Positions 26,298 through 36,874 of a stretch of 64,000 nt of DNA are shown one piece after another (position 1 is the stretch's first letter; the number at the start of each line of letters is the position of its first letter). The notes below the pieces were generated by a model, which ran no database searches, was not told the DNA's origin, and saw only the letters and a program-made list of their open reading frames with translations. Source of the DNA: CAYTID01 sp964437735 (lineage in GTDB: Bacteria; Bacteroidota; Ignavibacteria; UBA10030; BY39); contig CAYTID010000001.1 in assembly GCA_964437735.1 (NCBI GenBank), positions 1 through 64,000 of the forward strand, read 5' to 3'. A program made the position numbers and the translations under genes.

Positions 26298-26588
26298 TCA
26301 GGTTAGTTGCTTCATTCGGATTGATTTTAATTCCGGTGTTTGAACCTGCTTATAACCAAGAAGCGTAATTTCAACAGTGTAAGATCCGGGAGTTATATTT
26401 GTTATTGTAAATTTCCCATCGAAATCAGTTGCCGCACCGTAATATGTTCCTTTTATAATAACATTTACACTTGGCAGTGTCTCGTTAGTAGCTTTATCAA
26501 CAACTTTTCCGGACAAAGTTCCTTTATATTGAGCGAGAAGAAACTGTGTACTAAATATAAAAAACAAAATAACTAATAATTTTTTCAT
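26298..26588 (-). CDS. TonB-dependent receptor, signal peptide and CarboxypepD_reg-like part of a frameshifted gene
   Basis: 96 codons: signal peptide MKKLLVILFFIFSTQFLLAQ, then a carboxypeptidase-regulatory-like domain (GTLSGKVVDKATNETLPSVNVIIKGT..GAATDFDGKFTITNI), standard at the N-terminus of Bacteroidota TonB receptors. The frame ends at a TGA soon after LLGYKQVQT. In the -1-shifted frame the sequence goes on TGIKINPNEATNLNVKLEETVLTVGQEV, exactly what is expected before the plug. Total span 23737-26588 is 2852 bases, one short of a multiple of three, so a single missing base near 26335-26342 explains the break. It could be a mutation or a sequencing/assembly error. Confidence 0.88.
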   Translation of the reverse strand: MKKLLVILFFIFSTQFLLAQYKGTLSGKVVDKATNETLPSVNVIIKGTYYGAATDFDGKFTITNITPGSYTVEITLLGYKQVQTPELKSIRMKQLT

Positions 26589-26629
26589 AGAGTTTTATTC
26601 TAATTTATTTTCAATTTCTATTCTAATTA

Positions 26630-28414
26630 CTAACCGCCAAATTCATCAATGAACACACGTTTAAGAAAAGCGGGAACACCCTGCCCCTTCACACCCGGAC
26701 GATCGGTCCATACCTTGTCATAACCGTTCATAAGGTGCAATGGTAAACTTAAAAACACAAAACTTTTTGCATCATCCATAACTCCAATATTTACACGCCC
26801 GGTCCAGAATGCTGCCGGTGGTACTCGACCCGGTACTGGTGGTATTGATAAAATATATTTTGCATCGGCTCTTTTTATTATGGCGCGAACGTTTAATGAA
26901 TGTGATCCGCCTTGAGTCGCTGTCGGATTGAATCGTAAAGTTGGAAAAGGTTGTGCAAAACTTACAGAATCGGGATAAATGGGCCAATCATTGGGTATTC
27001 TTGTATCGATTAAAACAGAACCTATCATATCGACAGGCGCAAAATCAACCAGCGAGCCTCTTGGATCGCCAAGCCAATTTCCGAACCGCGTTGAATATAA
27101 AACTTTTCCTCCTGAACCATTATAAAGGTAAAGTGGAAATTGTGCTATAGCGTGTATGTGAAAATAGTTATCGGGAATAAAATCAGTAAACCAGAATACA
27201 AAATCAAATAATTTAAGAGTCCTTACAAATTGCGGATTAAGGAATTGTGGAACCATTACTCCGGCAGCTTTGTCAGTCGAGCCGCGGCGTATATCGAGCA
27301 TATCGAAATTACCAAAATTCCTTGGTGAGCCAATCCCCGGGAATGTATCAATGGCAGCAAAAGCTGATTTGTAAAATCCGATGACAGTACTCAAATCTGA
27401 AGCTCCATAATTTATTACCGTCAGCAGTTTGCTTGAAGGTTTTTTGACAAACCATTTCCTTGAACCTTCCGGTAGGGATACTGCCGGACTGAGTTCACCC
27501 GCCACATCTTTGGCTTGTAAATAAATTTTATTTGTATCATTCAATCTTAAACCGGGAAGTTCACCGATTTTTAGCATAGTCGGAAAAATACCTATATAAA
27601 CATCTGCAATAACTTCCCCAGTAGCATTATCGGTTCTTGAACGCGGTGCCTCTATTGTAACCATTGTTTGAGTCGAAGAAAATTCAAACCACTTGGAATT
27701 ATCATTCGGATTATTCAGGTTAATGCGATAATTTTTTATTGTATTATCGCCATCTAGATCTTTTCCTACCCATGAAAATGTTGCGACCGTATAAGTAGTT
27801 TCCGGTTGCTGAATTGTTTTGGGCGGATCTGTCGGATTGTTTGGATCAGATGCTTTAGCAAATTCAACAATCGGTGGTGAATTTTTTATCGGAAAAATCT
27901 GCTTCGCTCCTTTAGAGTCGATAGCGGTGGTAATACCCGATAAATCTACATCCTCACCATCAAGTATTCCGTTATTATTTTTATCCCAGTAGGGTTTTGG
28001 TATAAATCTGATGGTAGCTCCAACATCAATATTCCCCCGGAAGGAATTATCTACAGCTTTTATTACAACCTGATACTTTTCTCTCGCTGAAAATAATGGA
28101 AATGCTACGAGCGAATCGTTTTTAATTACCCAACTATATCCGACGGTATCGAAAGAGATAGCTGTAAACGGACTATCGACTTTGAAATAAGCAAAAAGAT
28201 ATCCTTTAATAAAACCGTCCGGATCTTCGCCCCACCATCTGATGATTTGACGACTGATTGTCGGATTCAACGTTTGTGTGGAATCTGTTTGAATCCACAA
28301 AAATGTTTTTGGCGGAACATTGGGTTTTAAATCGATCGGACTTTCTTTTTTACAGCCAGTATAAAAGATCGATAATAGAATTAATATTGGGAGTATTTTT
28401 TTAAAATCTGACAT
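26630..28414 (-). CDS. Large surface lipoprotein of unknown function
   Basis: 594 aa from the ATG at 28414, preceded by GGAG seven bases upstream. A longer frame to 28474 would bury the signal peptide. The lipoprotein signal MSDFKKILPILILLSIFYTGC has its cysteine at residue 21. The body contains fibronectin/Ig-like stretches (PPKTFLWIQTDSTQTLNP... GYLFAYFKVDSPFTA; YTVATFSWVGKDLDGDNTIKNYRI) and a C-terminal part with no recognised fold. An acidic dockerin-like loop (DKNNNGILDGEDVDLSG) may bind calcium. It sits between a T9SS-sorted protein and a TonB receptor in one operon. Function unknown. Confidence 0.72.
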   Translation of the reverse strand: MSDFKKILPILILLSIFYTGCKKESPIDLKPNVPPKTFLWIQTDSTQTLNPTISRQIIRWWGEDPDGFIKGYLFAYFKVDSPFTAISFDTVGYSWVIKNDSLVAFPLFSAREKYQVVIKAVDNSFRGNIDVGATIRFIPKPYWDKNNNGILDGEDVDLSGITTAIDSKGAKQIFPIKNSPPIVEFAKASDPNNPTDPPKTIQQPETTYTVATFSWVGKDLDGDNTIKNYRINLNNPNDNSKWFEFSSTQTMVTIEAPRSRTDNATGEVIADVYIGIFPTMLKIGELPGLRLNDTNKIYLQAKDVAGELSPAVSLPEGSRKWFVKKPSSKLLTVINYGASDLSTVIGFYKSAFAAIDTFPGIGSPRNFGNFDMLDIRRGSTDKAAGVMVPQFLNPQFVRTLKLFDFVFWFTDFIPDNYFHIHAIAQFPLYLYNGSGGKVLYSTRFGNWLGDPRGSLVDFAPVDMIGSVLIDTRIPNDWPIYPDSVSFAQPFPTLRFNPTATQGGSHSLNVRAIIKRADAKYILSIPPVPGRVPPAAFWTGRVNIGVMDDAKSFVFLSLPLHLMNGYDKVWTDRPGVKGQGVPAFLKRVFIDEFGG

Positions 28415-28483
28415 TAGTTTCTCCATAATGAGCGAAACATAGTTATCCCGGTGATTAGCCGGGATAACTATCATTATTTTCTT

Positions 28484-30736
28484 TTACTTAACCAGAACCA
28501 TTTTCTTTATTTGTGAAAATTTACCTGCTTGCAAGCGGTAAAAATATAGCCCTGATGATAATTTTGAAGCATCAAATGTAACCGAATAAATTCCCGGTTT
28601 TTGAATTTCATTTCTGAGCGTTGTAATCTCTTGTCCGATTACATTATAGATTTTCAGTGTAACTAATTCTTCCCTCGGTACTGCGTATTCGATAACCGTT
28701 TTGGGATTGAATGGATTCGGATAGTTGTTGGAAAGAAAATAATTATCCGGAATTATATTCGACATATCATCTCTTACACCGACAGGAGGCGTATATATTC
28801 CGAAGTCAGCATTAGTTCTTGGTACAATTTTATAACGATTGAAACTATAATAAACAATACCACGAATGTAGCTAAATCTACCGCCAACCCTTATAACAGT
28901 AACGCCGGGAAATATTGTATCACCGGGAACATTCGAAAATGTGTTTAAGCCTTCCCTTAATATATTCGCATCGGAAGTACCGTCTGTAACACTATATTCC
29001 CAGGGATTTCCAAAAACCGGATCGATGCTTGTCACGGTAACATTATTAAACTGAACGAGCATTCCTTCCCATGGTTCGGCATTTAAATCTCCGTTTCCGG
29101 CATTCGCACCGAACGTTGCAGTTGTCCGGACCACCGGTGCAGGTACCGGATTCCCTGTGTTAAACCATTGGACTGCTGAGACGTTGCCAATTCTGGTTAC
29201 GTCAAAATTTTCTTGTATAGTACCGGTTACTGCGACACTGTCACCTTTTCTCAGCCTTTTTAAAGTATCAATAATTCCTGTTACCCATATACCGCTTGAA
29301 GGTGAATTTCCTGATTGCATATACCAAGCTGTTGTGCCGCCACTGCCGCTTCTGGCGGTAAGTACCAGATCGCTGGTATCAGCTGAAACGATTCCTCTTA
29401 CAGATGTTACAGCTCCGGTATAAGGACTACGACCATTAGTGTAGGGCGTATTTTGAACATCGTGAATGGTCAGTGTACCTGTCGTCACTTTGTAGAAATG
29501 AAAACCCTTCGATGTATCATTACCCGCACCACCACCGGCACCGCTTGCTGAAATTGTGAAATTACCTTCTGTATCTGTTGCTTTTAAGAAATATTTAACA
29601 AAAGTACCTAACGGTTGGATTGGAATTTCGCCCCTGTAAAGAGTATCTCCTGTAACCATTGTCATGTTAACTGTGACAAATGGGTTATTATTTAGACTAT
29701 AAAGCAATTGCCTGCTTGCAATCGGTTTACCACCGGGTGTAGCTTTAAAGATTGCTTCAACTTTTGTGGTACTATCTGTTGTAACTATTACGGGATATCG
29801 CCTTACAGTTGTGAGTGTTGGTCGGGAAATACCTCGTATCACATCACCTCGGTATATTGGGCAAATTCTATAACCACGGGCGTTTTCACTACCGGAATTG
29901 CTTGATATGAATCCACGAATCGTATCAACTCTTGAGAAAGTCTGCATTAACCAGTGCGTAGTATCATATGTGCTGGTAGGATCTCTATGACCTCTTAACG
30001 TCCACCATTTTGAGACGTCAAGTGTAGATATCATGTTACCAAAATCATCAACAAGATTCACCGTTCCGTTTGCCGTATTCAGTCGTCCCGCTACAGTAAG
30101 ATTAGTTAATTCAACATATGCACCTTCATAAGGTTCACCTGTTGAAAATTTTATTTTTCCTCCCGGAAAAATTCCTTCATAAAAATCAGATGTATTTAAT
30201 TTATATTTTGGTGGAGTATTTGCGCTACCGATAATATTAAAATTTGGTTCCCGTAATGGTACAAATTGAGTGGAGCTGCTTATTCCATTTGTACTTCCAA
30301 CCGGGAATTCATCTACCCAACCAACGACTTCAACGATATCTCCTACTTCAACATTCAACATTGATTGAAAAAAAACAGTATCCGGTGAACCGGTACTTAA
30401 TGGTGCGCGCACAAACATATGTCCCCAAGGCCCGCTATACCCGGTATCAGCTAATACAAAATTATAACCACTCGAAGTAAAGTTTATAACTTTAGCAGGA
30501 ACCGTACAAACACCGACTATCTTCACAGTATCCCTTGGATTAGTTGGACGATAAAATGCAGACGCTTGAATTGTCCATCGTGTTGGCTGACTATTCTGAA
30601 TCTGATCCGCAATCAAAAGTGAATCCGGGTGAACATATTGAATTTGTCTTATTGCTCTATAGGGGTACTGAATTTGAGTTTCGCTTATGTAGATAAACGA
30701 AATTGTTAATATAAGAAATACTAAAAATTTTTTCAT
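28484..30736 (-). CDS. Secreted protein with T9SS C-terminal sorting domain
   Basis: 750 aa with a Sec signal peptide (about 1-20). The body contains repeated OB-like/choice-type segments (PVRIVGVCTVPAKVINF, GDIVEVVGWVDEF, GDSVAVTGTIQENF) that resemble DUF5689/nucleic-acid-binding-like modules often found in exported nucleases, but no nuclease motif is seen. The last ~85 residues form a type A sorting domain: NNYPNPFNPKTVIEYAVP, LKIYNVIGQEI, GIYSVTFDASKLSSGLYFYRLQAG and a basic end KKMVLVK. It should pass through the T9SS and be released or anchored at the surface. The operon also carries a PorV-like protein. Confidence 0.82.
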   Translation of the reverse strand: MKKFLVFLILTISFIYISETQIQYPYRAIRQIQYVHPDSLLIADQIQNSQPTRWTIQASAFYRPTNPRDTVKIVGVCTVPAKVINFTSSGYNFVLADTGYSGPWGHMFVRAPLSTGSPDTVFFQSMLNVEVGDIVEVVGWVDEFPVGSTNGISSSTQFVPLREPNFNIIGSANTPPKYKLNTSDFYEGIFPGGKIKFSTGEPYEGAYVELTNLTVAGRLNTANGTVNLVDDFGNMISTLDVSKWWTLRGHRDPTSTYDTTHWLMQTFSRVDTIRGFISSNSGSENARGYRICPIYRGDVIRGISRPTLTTVRRYPVIVTTDSTTKVEAIFKATPGGKPIASRQLLYSLNNNPFVTVNMTMVTGDTLYRGEIPIQPLGTFVKYFLKATDTEGNFTISASGAGGGAGNDTSKGFHFYKVTTGTLTIHDVQNTPYTNGRSPYTGAVTSVRGIVSADTSDLVLTARSGSGGTTAWYMQSGNSPSSGIWVTGIIDTLKRLRKGDSVAVTGTIQENFDVTRIGNVSAVQWFNTGNPVPAPVVRTTATFGANAGNGDLNAEPWEGMLVQFNNVTVTSIDPVFGNPWEYSVTDGTSDANILREGLNTFSNVPGDTIFPGVTVIRVGGRFSYIRGIVYYSFNRYKIVPRTNADFGIYTPPVGVRDDMSNIIPDNYFLSNNYPNPFNPKTVIEYAVPREELVTLKIYNVIGQEITTLRNEIQKPGIYSVTFDASKLSSGLYFYRLQAGKFSQIKKMVLVK

Positions 30737-30750
30737 TTTAAATCTCCTTA

Positions 30751-32922
30751 TTATTTAATTATTAAAAACTTACCTATTTTCACATTCTCTGTCTCATGAT
30801 CTTTAACGCTATATAAATATAATCCTGTGGCAATAGTCTGATCATGCTTTGTTATCAGATCCCACGCGTGTTCGCCGCCTGAGAATTGCGGGTTAACACG
30901 TAAGGTCTCAAATTTTCTGAACCATTCAATATCGGATCCGTCGTATGTAGATGCATTATGTTCAATAGTTTTTACAATATCACCGGCGAGTGTATATATG
31001 CGGATCTCGCATCTTGCCGGTAAATTGTAAAATATTATTTTTCTGTTCCTCTCGCCTCCGGTTCCACCTTCCCAATATGCGCTTGTATAATAGGGGTTGG
31101 GGTAAACACCGATTTCAGTGTTATTGTCGGATGTAGCTTTTGTTCCTGCAATAACCCGTTTGAGAACTTTGGAGCTTTCTAATATTGGTAAATTATTTGC
31201 GGAATCTCCTCTGTCAAATGCGGTAACACCATAAACATACTGCCAACCATTCAGGTGAGTTAAGTTCATATCTGCGGGGGGAAAACGATACCAATAATCA
31301 ACAGTATCGCCAGGAAATCTTTTGGGTTCTTGCAATAATATTTTCGATAATCCGACATTGAAACCAATATTATTCCCCGGTAAATCATATTCACCGGCTA
31401 ATGTCATCTTGAAAATCAAATCTTCGGGCGCCGTTATATCAGCCCCTGCATTACTTCTGTATATTCTGTATCCCTCAAAATCTTTTAATTGTGTGATCGG
31501 ATCAACTGACTCTTCGGCTGTGTGTTTATTCCAGTAAATTACTACTTCATTATCCGAGACGTCAGCCCGAACTTTCGGTCGGCGCGGAGGTTGGGGTAAG
31601 CTGTATCTGTCCAAAATACCATTACCATTAAAATCTTCCCAGGGTTGTAAAATATTGTCGCCGTTTGTATCTTCGCCGTCGTAGGTTTTCTGTGCCCAGC
31701 CGAGATTATTCAGTAAAGTTGAACGTTGTTCAGGTGTGTCGAATCGTGCATGGTCTGAGCCGTATTTTTTTGCCGTAACAATACCAAAAATAACCTGCAA
31801 ACTGTCCCCCGGAAACATTGTTACGAAAGGTCCTGTTGATAAAAGTAAAGTAGCATTCCGTGCGCTTGTGCGTAACGCATCGATCTTACTTTTAGGATAC
31901 ATTGTAGTTGTCATCCGAGCATATCTGTTTTGCCATCGGGTGGGAGGACTTCCATCATCTGCATCTTCAAGTCCAGGTGAGAAATATTCTGGCTCTCCTG
32001 AACTTGTCCGAAAAGTCCACGCATTAAAATAGTTTTTTTTTGATAAATCAAGTAAAGAATCTACACCTTTAGGAAATCTATTTGTCCCAAGAAGCTTCAT
32101 AGCAATGTAACTATTTGCCGGTGGTCCCTGATTGTTCCCATCATAATCAAAAGCGTATGCCATACGCTGCACGGAATCATAGCCTGTCGCAACGTTAAAA
32201 TAACCGCTTGTTCCGGGTCTTACAAAATTTGTGTTACGGACAACAAAATTATTCCACAAACCGACGTATACAGAATCGAGAGTGTCCCTGACTGTAATTC
32301 CTGTTGCCGGATGTCTGTACCCTGTATTATAAAACGTATAGCTTACTATCACAAAGAAATCTGCGGTTGGAAGATTCCATGCATAACTTTCTTGTTTTAT
32401 CTTAATTCCAAGAGGGAGATGATATGGGATGCTATCTCCAGTAACAGGATCACGTTTGTATGCGTCGGTATAATCGCAAATAAAATCTAATTCACTCACT
32501 GCGTTATCTGTCGGTAATCCTGAAAACGGGTCAATCGAACGCTTTGTTATTGAAGCGCCCTGTTCCGATGTAAATTCGTAATGTCGTCCGGTAACTCCGC
32601 TTAATGATTGATCCGTGGCACCTGTACTCACTCCGGCTCGACCTTCTAGCCTGGATATCGCACCAAACCAGATTCCGCCTTGATATAAGTGTTCTATTCT
32701 TGATCCTTTTGGATATTCAGCCGAAAATTGCTGAGGCCAATTGGAATTTCTCGCTCCGAGAGTTCCGTAATTTGTAACTGTTAACTGAAGATTTCCAACA
32801 TTCACTACCTGTCGTTGATCTTTATCGGTGTTTTTTTGCAATCTGAAATCGGTTGCCTGCTCCTGAGAAAAAGACGCAAGTGTGAATACACTGAATAATG
32901 ACAAAATGAGAAGTATACGCAT
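30751..32922 (-). CDS. Exported protein with T9SS/FlgD-like C-terminal domain
   Basis: 723 aa with a Sec signal peptide (MRILLILSLFSVFTLASFSQ). The N-terminal half has a pattern frequent in Ignavibacteria surface proteins (NVGNLQLTVTNYGTLG..NSNWPQQFSAEYPKGS..HLYQGGIWFGA). A calcium-type loop DTNGDNILQPWEDFNGNGILD lies near the middle, followed by a fibronectin-like segment. The C-terminus has VYPNPYYTSAYWEGG, NLPARCEIRIYTLAGDIVKTI and TGLYLYSVKDHE, a variant sorting domain. It is first in a six-gene operon, 14 bases before the next gene. Exact role unknown. Confidence 0.75.
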   Translation of the reverse strand: MRILLILSLFSVFTLASFSQEQATDFRLQKNTDKDQRQVVNVGNLQLTVTNYGTLGARNSNWPQQFSAEYPKGSRIEHLYQGGIWFGAISRLEGRAGVSTGATDQSLSGVTGRHYEFTSEQGASITKRSIDPFSGLPTDNAVSELDFICDYTDAYKRDPVTGDSIPYHLPLGIKIKQESYAWNLPTADFFVIVSYTFYNTGYRHPATGITVRDTLDSVYVGLWNNFVVRNTNFVRPGTSGYFNVATGYDSVQRMAYAFDYDGNNQGPPANSYIAMKLLGTNRFPKGVDSLLDLSKKNYFNAWTFRTSSGEPEYFSPGLEDADDGSPPTRWQNRYARMTTTMYPKSKIDALRTSARNATLLLSTGPFVTMFPGDSLQVIFGIVTAKKYGSDHARFDTPEQRSTLLNNLGWAQKTYDGEDTNGDNILQPWEDFNGNGILDRYSLPQPPRRPKVRADVSDNEVVIYWNKHTAEESVDPITQLKDFEGYRIYRSNAGADITAPEDLIFKMTLAGEYDLPGNNIGFNVGLSKILLQEPKRFPGDTVDYWYRFPPADMNLTHLNGWQYVYGVTAFDRGDSANNLPILESSKVLKRVIAGTKATSDNNTEIGVYPNPYYTSAYWEGGTGGERNRKIIFYNLPARCEIRIYTLAGDIVKTIEHNASTYDGSDIEWFRKFETLRVNPQFSGGEHAWDLITKHDQTIATGLYLYSVKDHETENVKIGKFLIIK

Positions 32923-33031
32923 TTAATTTACCAATTTTATGAATAAACGGGTTTTGTAGCGTTGTTAATATAAGGATTTTTTGTCTATTTTACAAAAATA
33001 ATTATTGAGAGAACTAGGAATGAGAAGAAAT

Positions 33032-35200
33032 TTAAACTTCCCCATCAGAAAATATTTTTATGATCTGACCGATATCGATATTGTCGTCTTTAAAATTATT
33101 CCATTTTTTTAATTGATCGATAGTGACATTGTATTGGCTGGCGATTCGGAATAAAGTATCACCTTTTTTTACTTTATACTCTACGTAATTTTTATTATTT
33201 ATTTCTTTAGAATCCGATTTGATTTTCACATCGCTCTTTTCAGCGGTGTCGGGTGAAATATAAATTTCTAGTTTCTGACCGGAAATTATTTTGTTTTTCC
33301 TGATTCCATTCCAATTTTTAATATCCCGAACTGTTACTCCATATTTTTCCGCGATTATCCCGAGGCTCTCGCCGGATTTAATAATATGTGTGGTCCAATA
33401 TGATTTTTGAGATTTTTTTGATGAAGCGGATTGTTTTTTATTTTTATTTTCCGAAGCGAGATTTTCTTCGACTAAATCTCTTTCGTCCGTTGGAATAAAT
33501 ATATCTATGGTTGCATCTGTTCGGAGATGTTTACCGTATGGAATATCATTCCATATTCTCAGGTCACTAACACGCACATTGTATTTTTTTGCAATTTCGC
33601 TTAAGGTGTCGCCTTTGCGAACCTTGTAACTAATTTTTGAACTCCCTTTATTTGTAAATTTTTTAGCAATTGATTTTTTATTTTCAGATTTTGTAATCCC
33701 CTGATCCTGTGAAATTGTTCTCGCTAAATTTTTTGATGTTAACGGAATTATCAACGTAGTTCCGGCGGATAGTTTTTTCTTAACAGATATATTATTCGCC
33801 TCGGCTAAAACACTTTTCGTCAATCCGTATTTTTTTGCAATCCTTCCTATGGTTTCACCTTTTTTAACCTGATGACTTATGAGAGTTTTCTTTTTCTCTG
33901 CAGGGACTTGAGCGTACTGTTCAGCAAAAAACGCTGATGTTCCGGCCGGAATCTTAAGTTTATAACCTTTATAATTCGGCGGTGTATATCCTTGAATAAG
34001 TTCAGAATTTAAATCAGAAAGTATTTTGGTATTTGTACCGGCACATTCAGCCAGAATACTCAGGTCGACGCAATCATCTATCGATACAATATCATAAACA
34101 AGAGGAATATCCGGCTCAATGAAGAAGCCGTATTTGTTAGGATTCATTGCGATCACAGCAGCTGCAATGTATTGTGGAACATAGTTACGGGTTTCACGCG
34201 GTAAATTTTTTCTAAGGTACCAAAAAACTTTGTTCCCGGATTTTCTTATAGCAGATTTTACTCTCCCTGCACCCGAATTATAAGCAGCAATCGCAAGATG
34301 CCAATCGTTAAATTCAATATATAAATCTCTAAGATGTTGGGCTGCCGCACGGGTAGCTTTATCGACATCACGTCTCTCATCGTACCATAAATTTCCATCA
34401 AGTCCATACAACTTACCGGTACCTTTTATAAATTGCCATATCCCTACAGCCTTTGCCCATGACCTTGCAGTCGGATTCAAACCACTTTCGATCATTGATA
34501 AGTAAATTAATTCCTCAGGAACACCTTCTTCAGCAAAAATACGTTTCATGGTCGGAAAATATTTTCCTGACCTGAACAGCCATTTCTCCATATGATGCCT
34601 CCCTTTACCAACAAAATAATCGATGTACATCTGAACGAACCCGTTGATAACAAGAGGAACTGAAAAACCTGTTATAATATCTCGAGTCCGGAACTGTTCG
34701 GGATTCTCTACACCCTCTAAAAGTTGATTCAATTTTTCACGAAGTGCAAAAATGGATGATTGATCTCCTAAGCTGTCGATATTTGCTATATAGTTTTCAT
34801 AATCCTCGATAATACTTAAACTCAGATCGTTAAAATCCTGATTTGTTTCGATACCGGGATAATAACTGAGTTCGTTAAGTATATTTATAGCGGATTCAAA
34901 CTCATTCGCGCATTTCAAGGAATCGCCGGAAGTTTCGGCTGCCAGTGCAGAGATATAATGCCGGCGTACGCTTTCCAGGTTCTGGTTTAAAACCGGATCG
35001 CCACTATCGCCATTTTCCAGGTATATATTTGAAGTATCCGATGGCTGTAAATTTACATCGGAAATATTTGACGAAATTTCAGAAATATTGGAATTTGAAG
35101 AATTGAAACTTGAGTCCTGCTTGTTTCTTGTAGTCTCTTTACCGACACATCCATTCAATATCAAGGCAATGATAAAAACAATTATATAGCGTAACAACAT
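33032..35200 (-). CDS. Membrane-bound lytic murein transglycosylase with LysM repeats (MltD-like)
   Basis: 722 aa lipoprotein, with its lipobox LNGC near residue 17. A serine-rich linker leads to a goose-lysozyme-like SLT domain (about 215-340) with [20 protein letters not shown], where the glutamate of MIESG is catalytic, and [12 protein letters not shown]. The C-terminal half carries four LysM repeats (starting near residues 430, 520, 610 and 675), each with the H.VKKGET..IAKKYG-type pattern, which bind peptidoglycan. The E. coli MltD is about 450 aa with two or three LysM, so this is a long version. It cleaves glycan strands during wall growth or turnover. Confidence 0.9.
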   Translation of the reverse strand: MLLRYIIVFIIALILNGCVGKETTRNKQDSSFNSSNSNISEISSNISDVNLQPSDTSNIYLENGDSGDPVLNQNLESVRRHYISALAAETSGDSLKCANEFESAINILNELSYYPGIETNQDFNDLSLSIIEDYENYIANIDSLGDQSSIFALREKLNQLLEGVENPEQFRTRDIITGFSVPLVINGFVQMYIDYFVGKGRHHMEKWLFRSGKYFPTMKRIFAEEGVPEELIYLSMIESGLNPTARSWAKAVGIWQFIKGTGKLYGLDGNLWYDERRDVDKATRAAAQHLRDLYIEFNDWHLAIAAYNSGAGRVKSAIRKSGNKVFWYLRKNLPRETRNYVPQYIAAAVIAMNPNKYGFFIEPDIPLVYDIVSIDDCVDLSILAECAGTNTKILSDLNSELIQGYTPPNYKGYKLKIPAGTSAFFAEQYAQVPAEKKKTLISHQVKKGETIGRIAKKYGLTKSVLAEANNISVKKKLSAGTTLIIPLTSKNLARTISQDQGITKSENKKSIAKKFTNKGSSKISYKVRKGDTLSEIAKKYNVRVSDLRIWNDIPYGKHLRTDATIDIFIPTDERDLVEENLASENKNKKQSASSKKSQKSYWTTHIIKSGESLGIIAEKYGVTVRDIKNWNGIRKNKIISGQKLEIYISPDTAEKSDVKIKSDSKEINNKNYVEYKVKKGDTLFRIASQYNVTIDQLKKWNNFKDDNIDIGQIIKIFSDGEV

Positions 35201-35307
35201 TTTAAACCTTTTTAAATCATAACTGATGTGAATATATGTGATTATAGAAAAAAAGTCAAGGAATTTTTCAAAGATTATTGAAAACCGGTAATATTACCTA
35301 TAAGTTA

Positions 35308-36858
35308 TCATAATGGAATATTCCCATGTTTCTTTTTAGGATTTGAATCTACCTTGTTTTCCAATATTTTCAAAGATTTATATAATTTTGATCGGGTAAA
35401 TGCCGGTTCGATGATGTCATCAATGTAACCCCGACCGGCAGCGATGTATGGATTGGCAAAAATTTCTCTGTATTCTTCTTCTTTTTTTGATACAGCTTCC
35501 TCAAAATTCTCTGATTTTTCCAAATCTTTCTTAAAAATAATTTCAACCGCTCCTTTCGGACCCATAACTGCAATCTCAGCCGAAGGCCAAGCAAAATTGA
35601 AATCACCCCTAATATGCTTAGAGTTCATAACATCGTATGCGCCACCATAGGCTTTTCTCGTGATAACAGTTATTTTGGGGACAGTTGCTTCACAGAATGC
35701 ATACAATAATTTTGCGCCATTTTTGATGATTCCACGCCACTCCTGATCTGTACCCGGCAAAAATCCCGGAACATCTTCAAAAACAATAAGCGGTATATTG
35801 AATGCATCACAAAACCTAACAAACCGGGCTCCTTTTATAGATGAATCAATATCCAAAACTCCTGCAAGGACAGCCGGTTGATTTGCAATTATTCCGACTG
35901 ATTTTCCACCGACACGTGCAAAACCAACAATAATGTTTTGTGCAAAAAGTTCGTGAATCTCGAAAAAATCCTTATCATCTACTACAAGGCGTATCACATC
36001 CTTCATATCATAAGGTTTGTTTGGATTTTGCGGAATTAACGAATTCAATTTTTCTTCGATTCGCAGTGGAGAGTCAGATGTTAATTTTACCGGCGGATCG
36101 TCGATATTATTTGATGGAATAAAACTGAATAATTTCCGAATACCTTGAATACAGTTTACTTCGTTTTCGCAGGCAAAATGAGCAACACCACTTTTCGTGG
36201 CATGTGTAATTGCCCCGCCTAACTCCTCGGAGCTTACATCCTCGTGTGTTACAGTTTTAACAACGTTAGGACCAGTTACAAACATATAGCTCGTATTCTT
36301 AACCATGAATACAAAATCAGTTATCGCCGGTGAATATACTGCTCCTCCGGCGCAAGGTCCCATAATAGCTGATATTTGCGGGATTGTCCCTGACGCAAGT
36401 GTATTTCTTAAAAAAATATCAGCATAACCGCCTAAACTTACCACTCCTTCCTGGATACGCGCCCCGCCAGAATCATTCAAACCAATTAAAGGAGCGCCGA
36501 CTTTCATTGCCATATCCATAATCTTACAGATTTTTTCCGCGTGTGCTTCTGATAGTGAACCGCCAAAAACTGTAAAATCCTGACTAAAAACAAAAACCTG
36601 TCTTCCTTCTATTGTGCCTGTACCTGTAATAACACCATCTCCAAGATATTTTTGTTTATCCAAACCAAAATCATGTGCCCGATGTGTAACCAGCATATCC
36701 ATCTCTTCGAAACTGTTCTTATCAAGCAGAAGATTTATTCTTTCCCTGGCTGTTAGCTTTCCTTTTTTATGCTGTTCATCGATACGCTTTTGACCGCCAC
36801 CCATTAAAGCCTGTAGTTTAATCTCGTTCATTTGTTTCATTTTATCTTTTGCCATCAT
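35308..36858 (-). CDS. Acyl-CoA carboxylase carboxyltransferase (beta) subunit, PccB/MmdA type
   Basis: 516 aa from the ATG at 36858; a TTG eight codons upstream also opens the frame but lies close to the mnmA stop and is less likely. The carboxyltransferase family is shown by [14 protein letters not shown], the oxyanion-hole segments [12 protein letters not shown] and [22 protein letters not shown], and [20 protein letters not shown] in the first half. In the second half are [27 protein letters not shown] (with VPGF..G..QE) and [16 protein letters not shown]. Family members transfer carboxyl groups to or from propionyl/methylmalonyl-CoA. No biotin carboxylase or biotin carrier gene is nearby, so the partner and direction are unknown. 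Confidence 0.9.
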   Translation of the reverse strand: MMAKDKMKQMNEIKLQALMGGGQKRIDEQHKKGKLTARERINLLLDKNSFEEMDMLVTHRAHDFGLDKQKYLGDGVITGTGTIEGRQVFVFSQDFTVFGGSLSEAHAEKICKIMDMAMKVGAPLIGLNDSGGARIQEGVVSLGGYADIFLRNTLASGTIPQISAIMGPCAGGAVYSPAITDFVFMVKNTSYMFVTGPNVVKTVTHEDVSSEELGGAITHATKSGVAHFACENEVNCIQGIRKLFSFIPSNNIDDPPVKLTSDSPLRIEEKLNSLIPQNPNKPYDMKDVIRLVVDDKDFFEIHELFAQNIIVGFARVGGKSVGIIANQPAVLAGVLDIDSSIKGARFVRFCDAFNIPLIVFEDVPGFLPGTDQEWRGIIKNGAKLLYAFCEATVPKITVITRKAYGGAYDVMNSKHIRGDFNFAWPSAEIAVMGPKGAVEIIFKKDLEKSENFEEAVSKKEEEYREIFANPYIAAGRGYIDDIIEPAFTRSKLYKSLKILENKVDSNPKKKHGNIPL

Positions 36859-36874
36859 CCACCTATATATTGTT

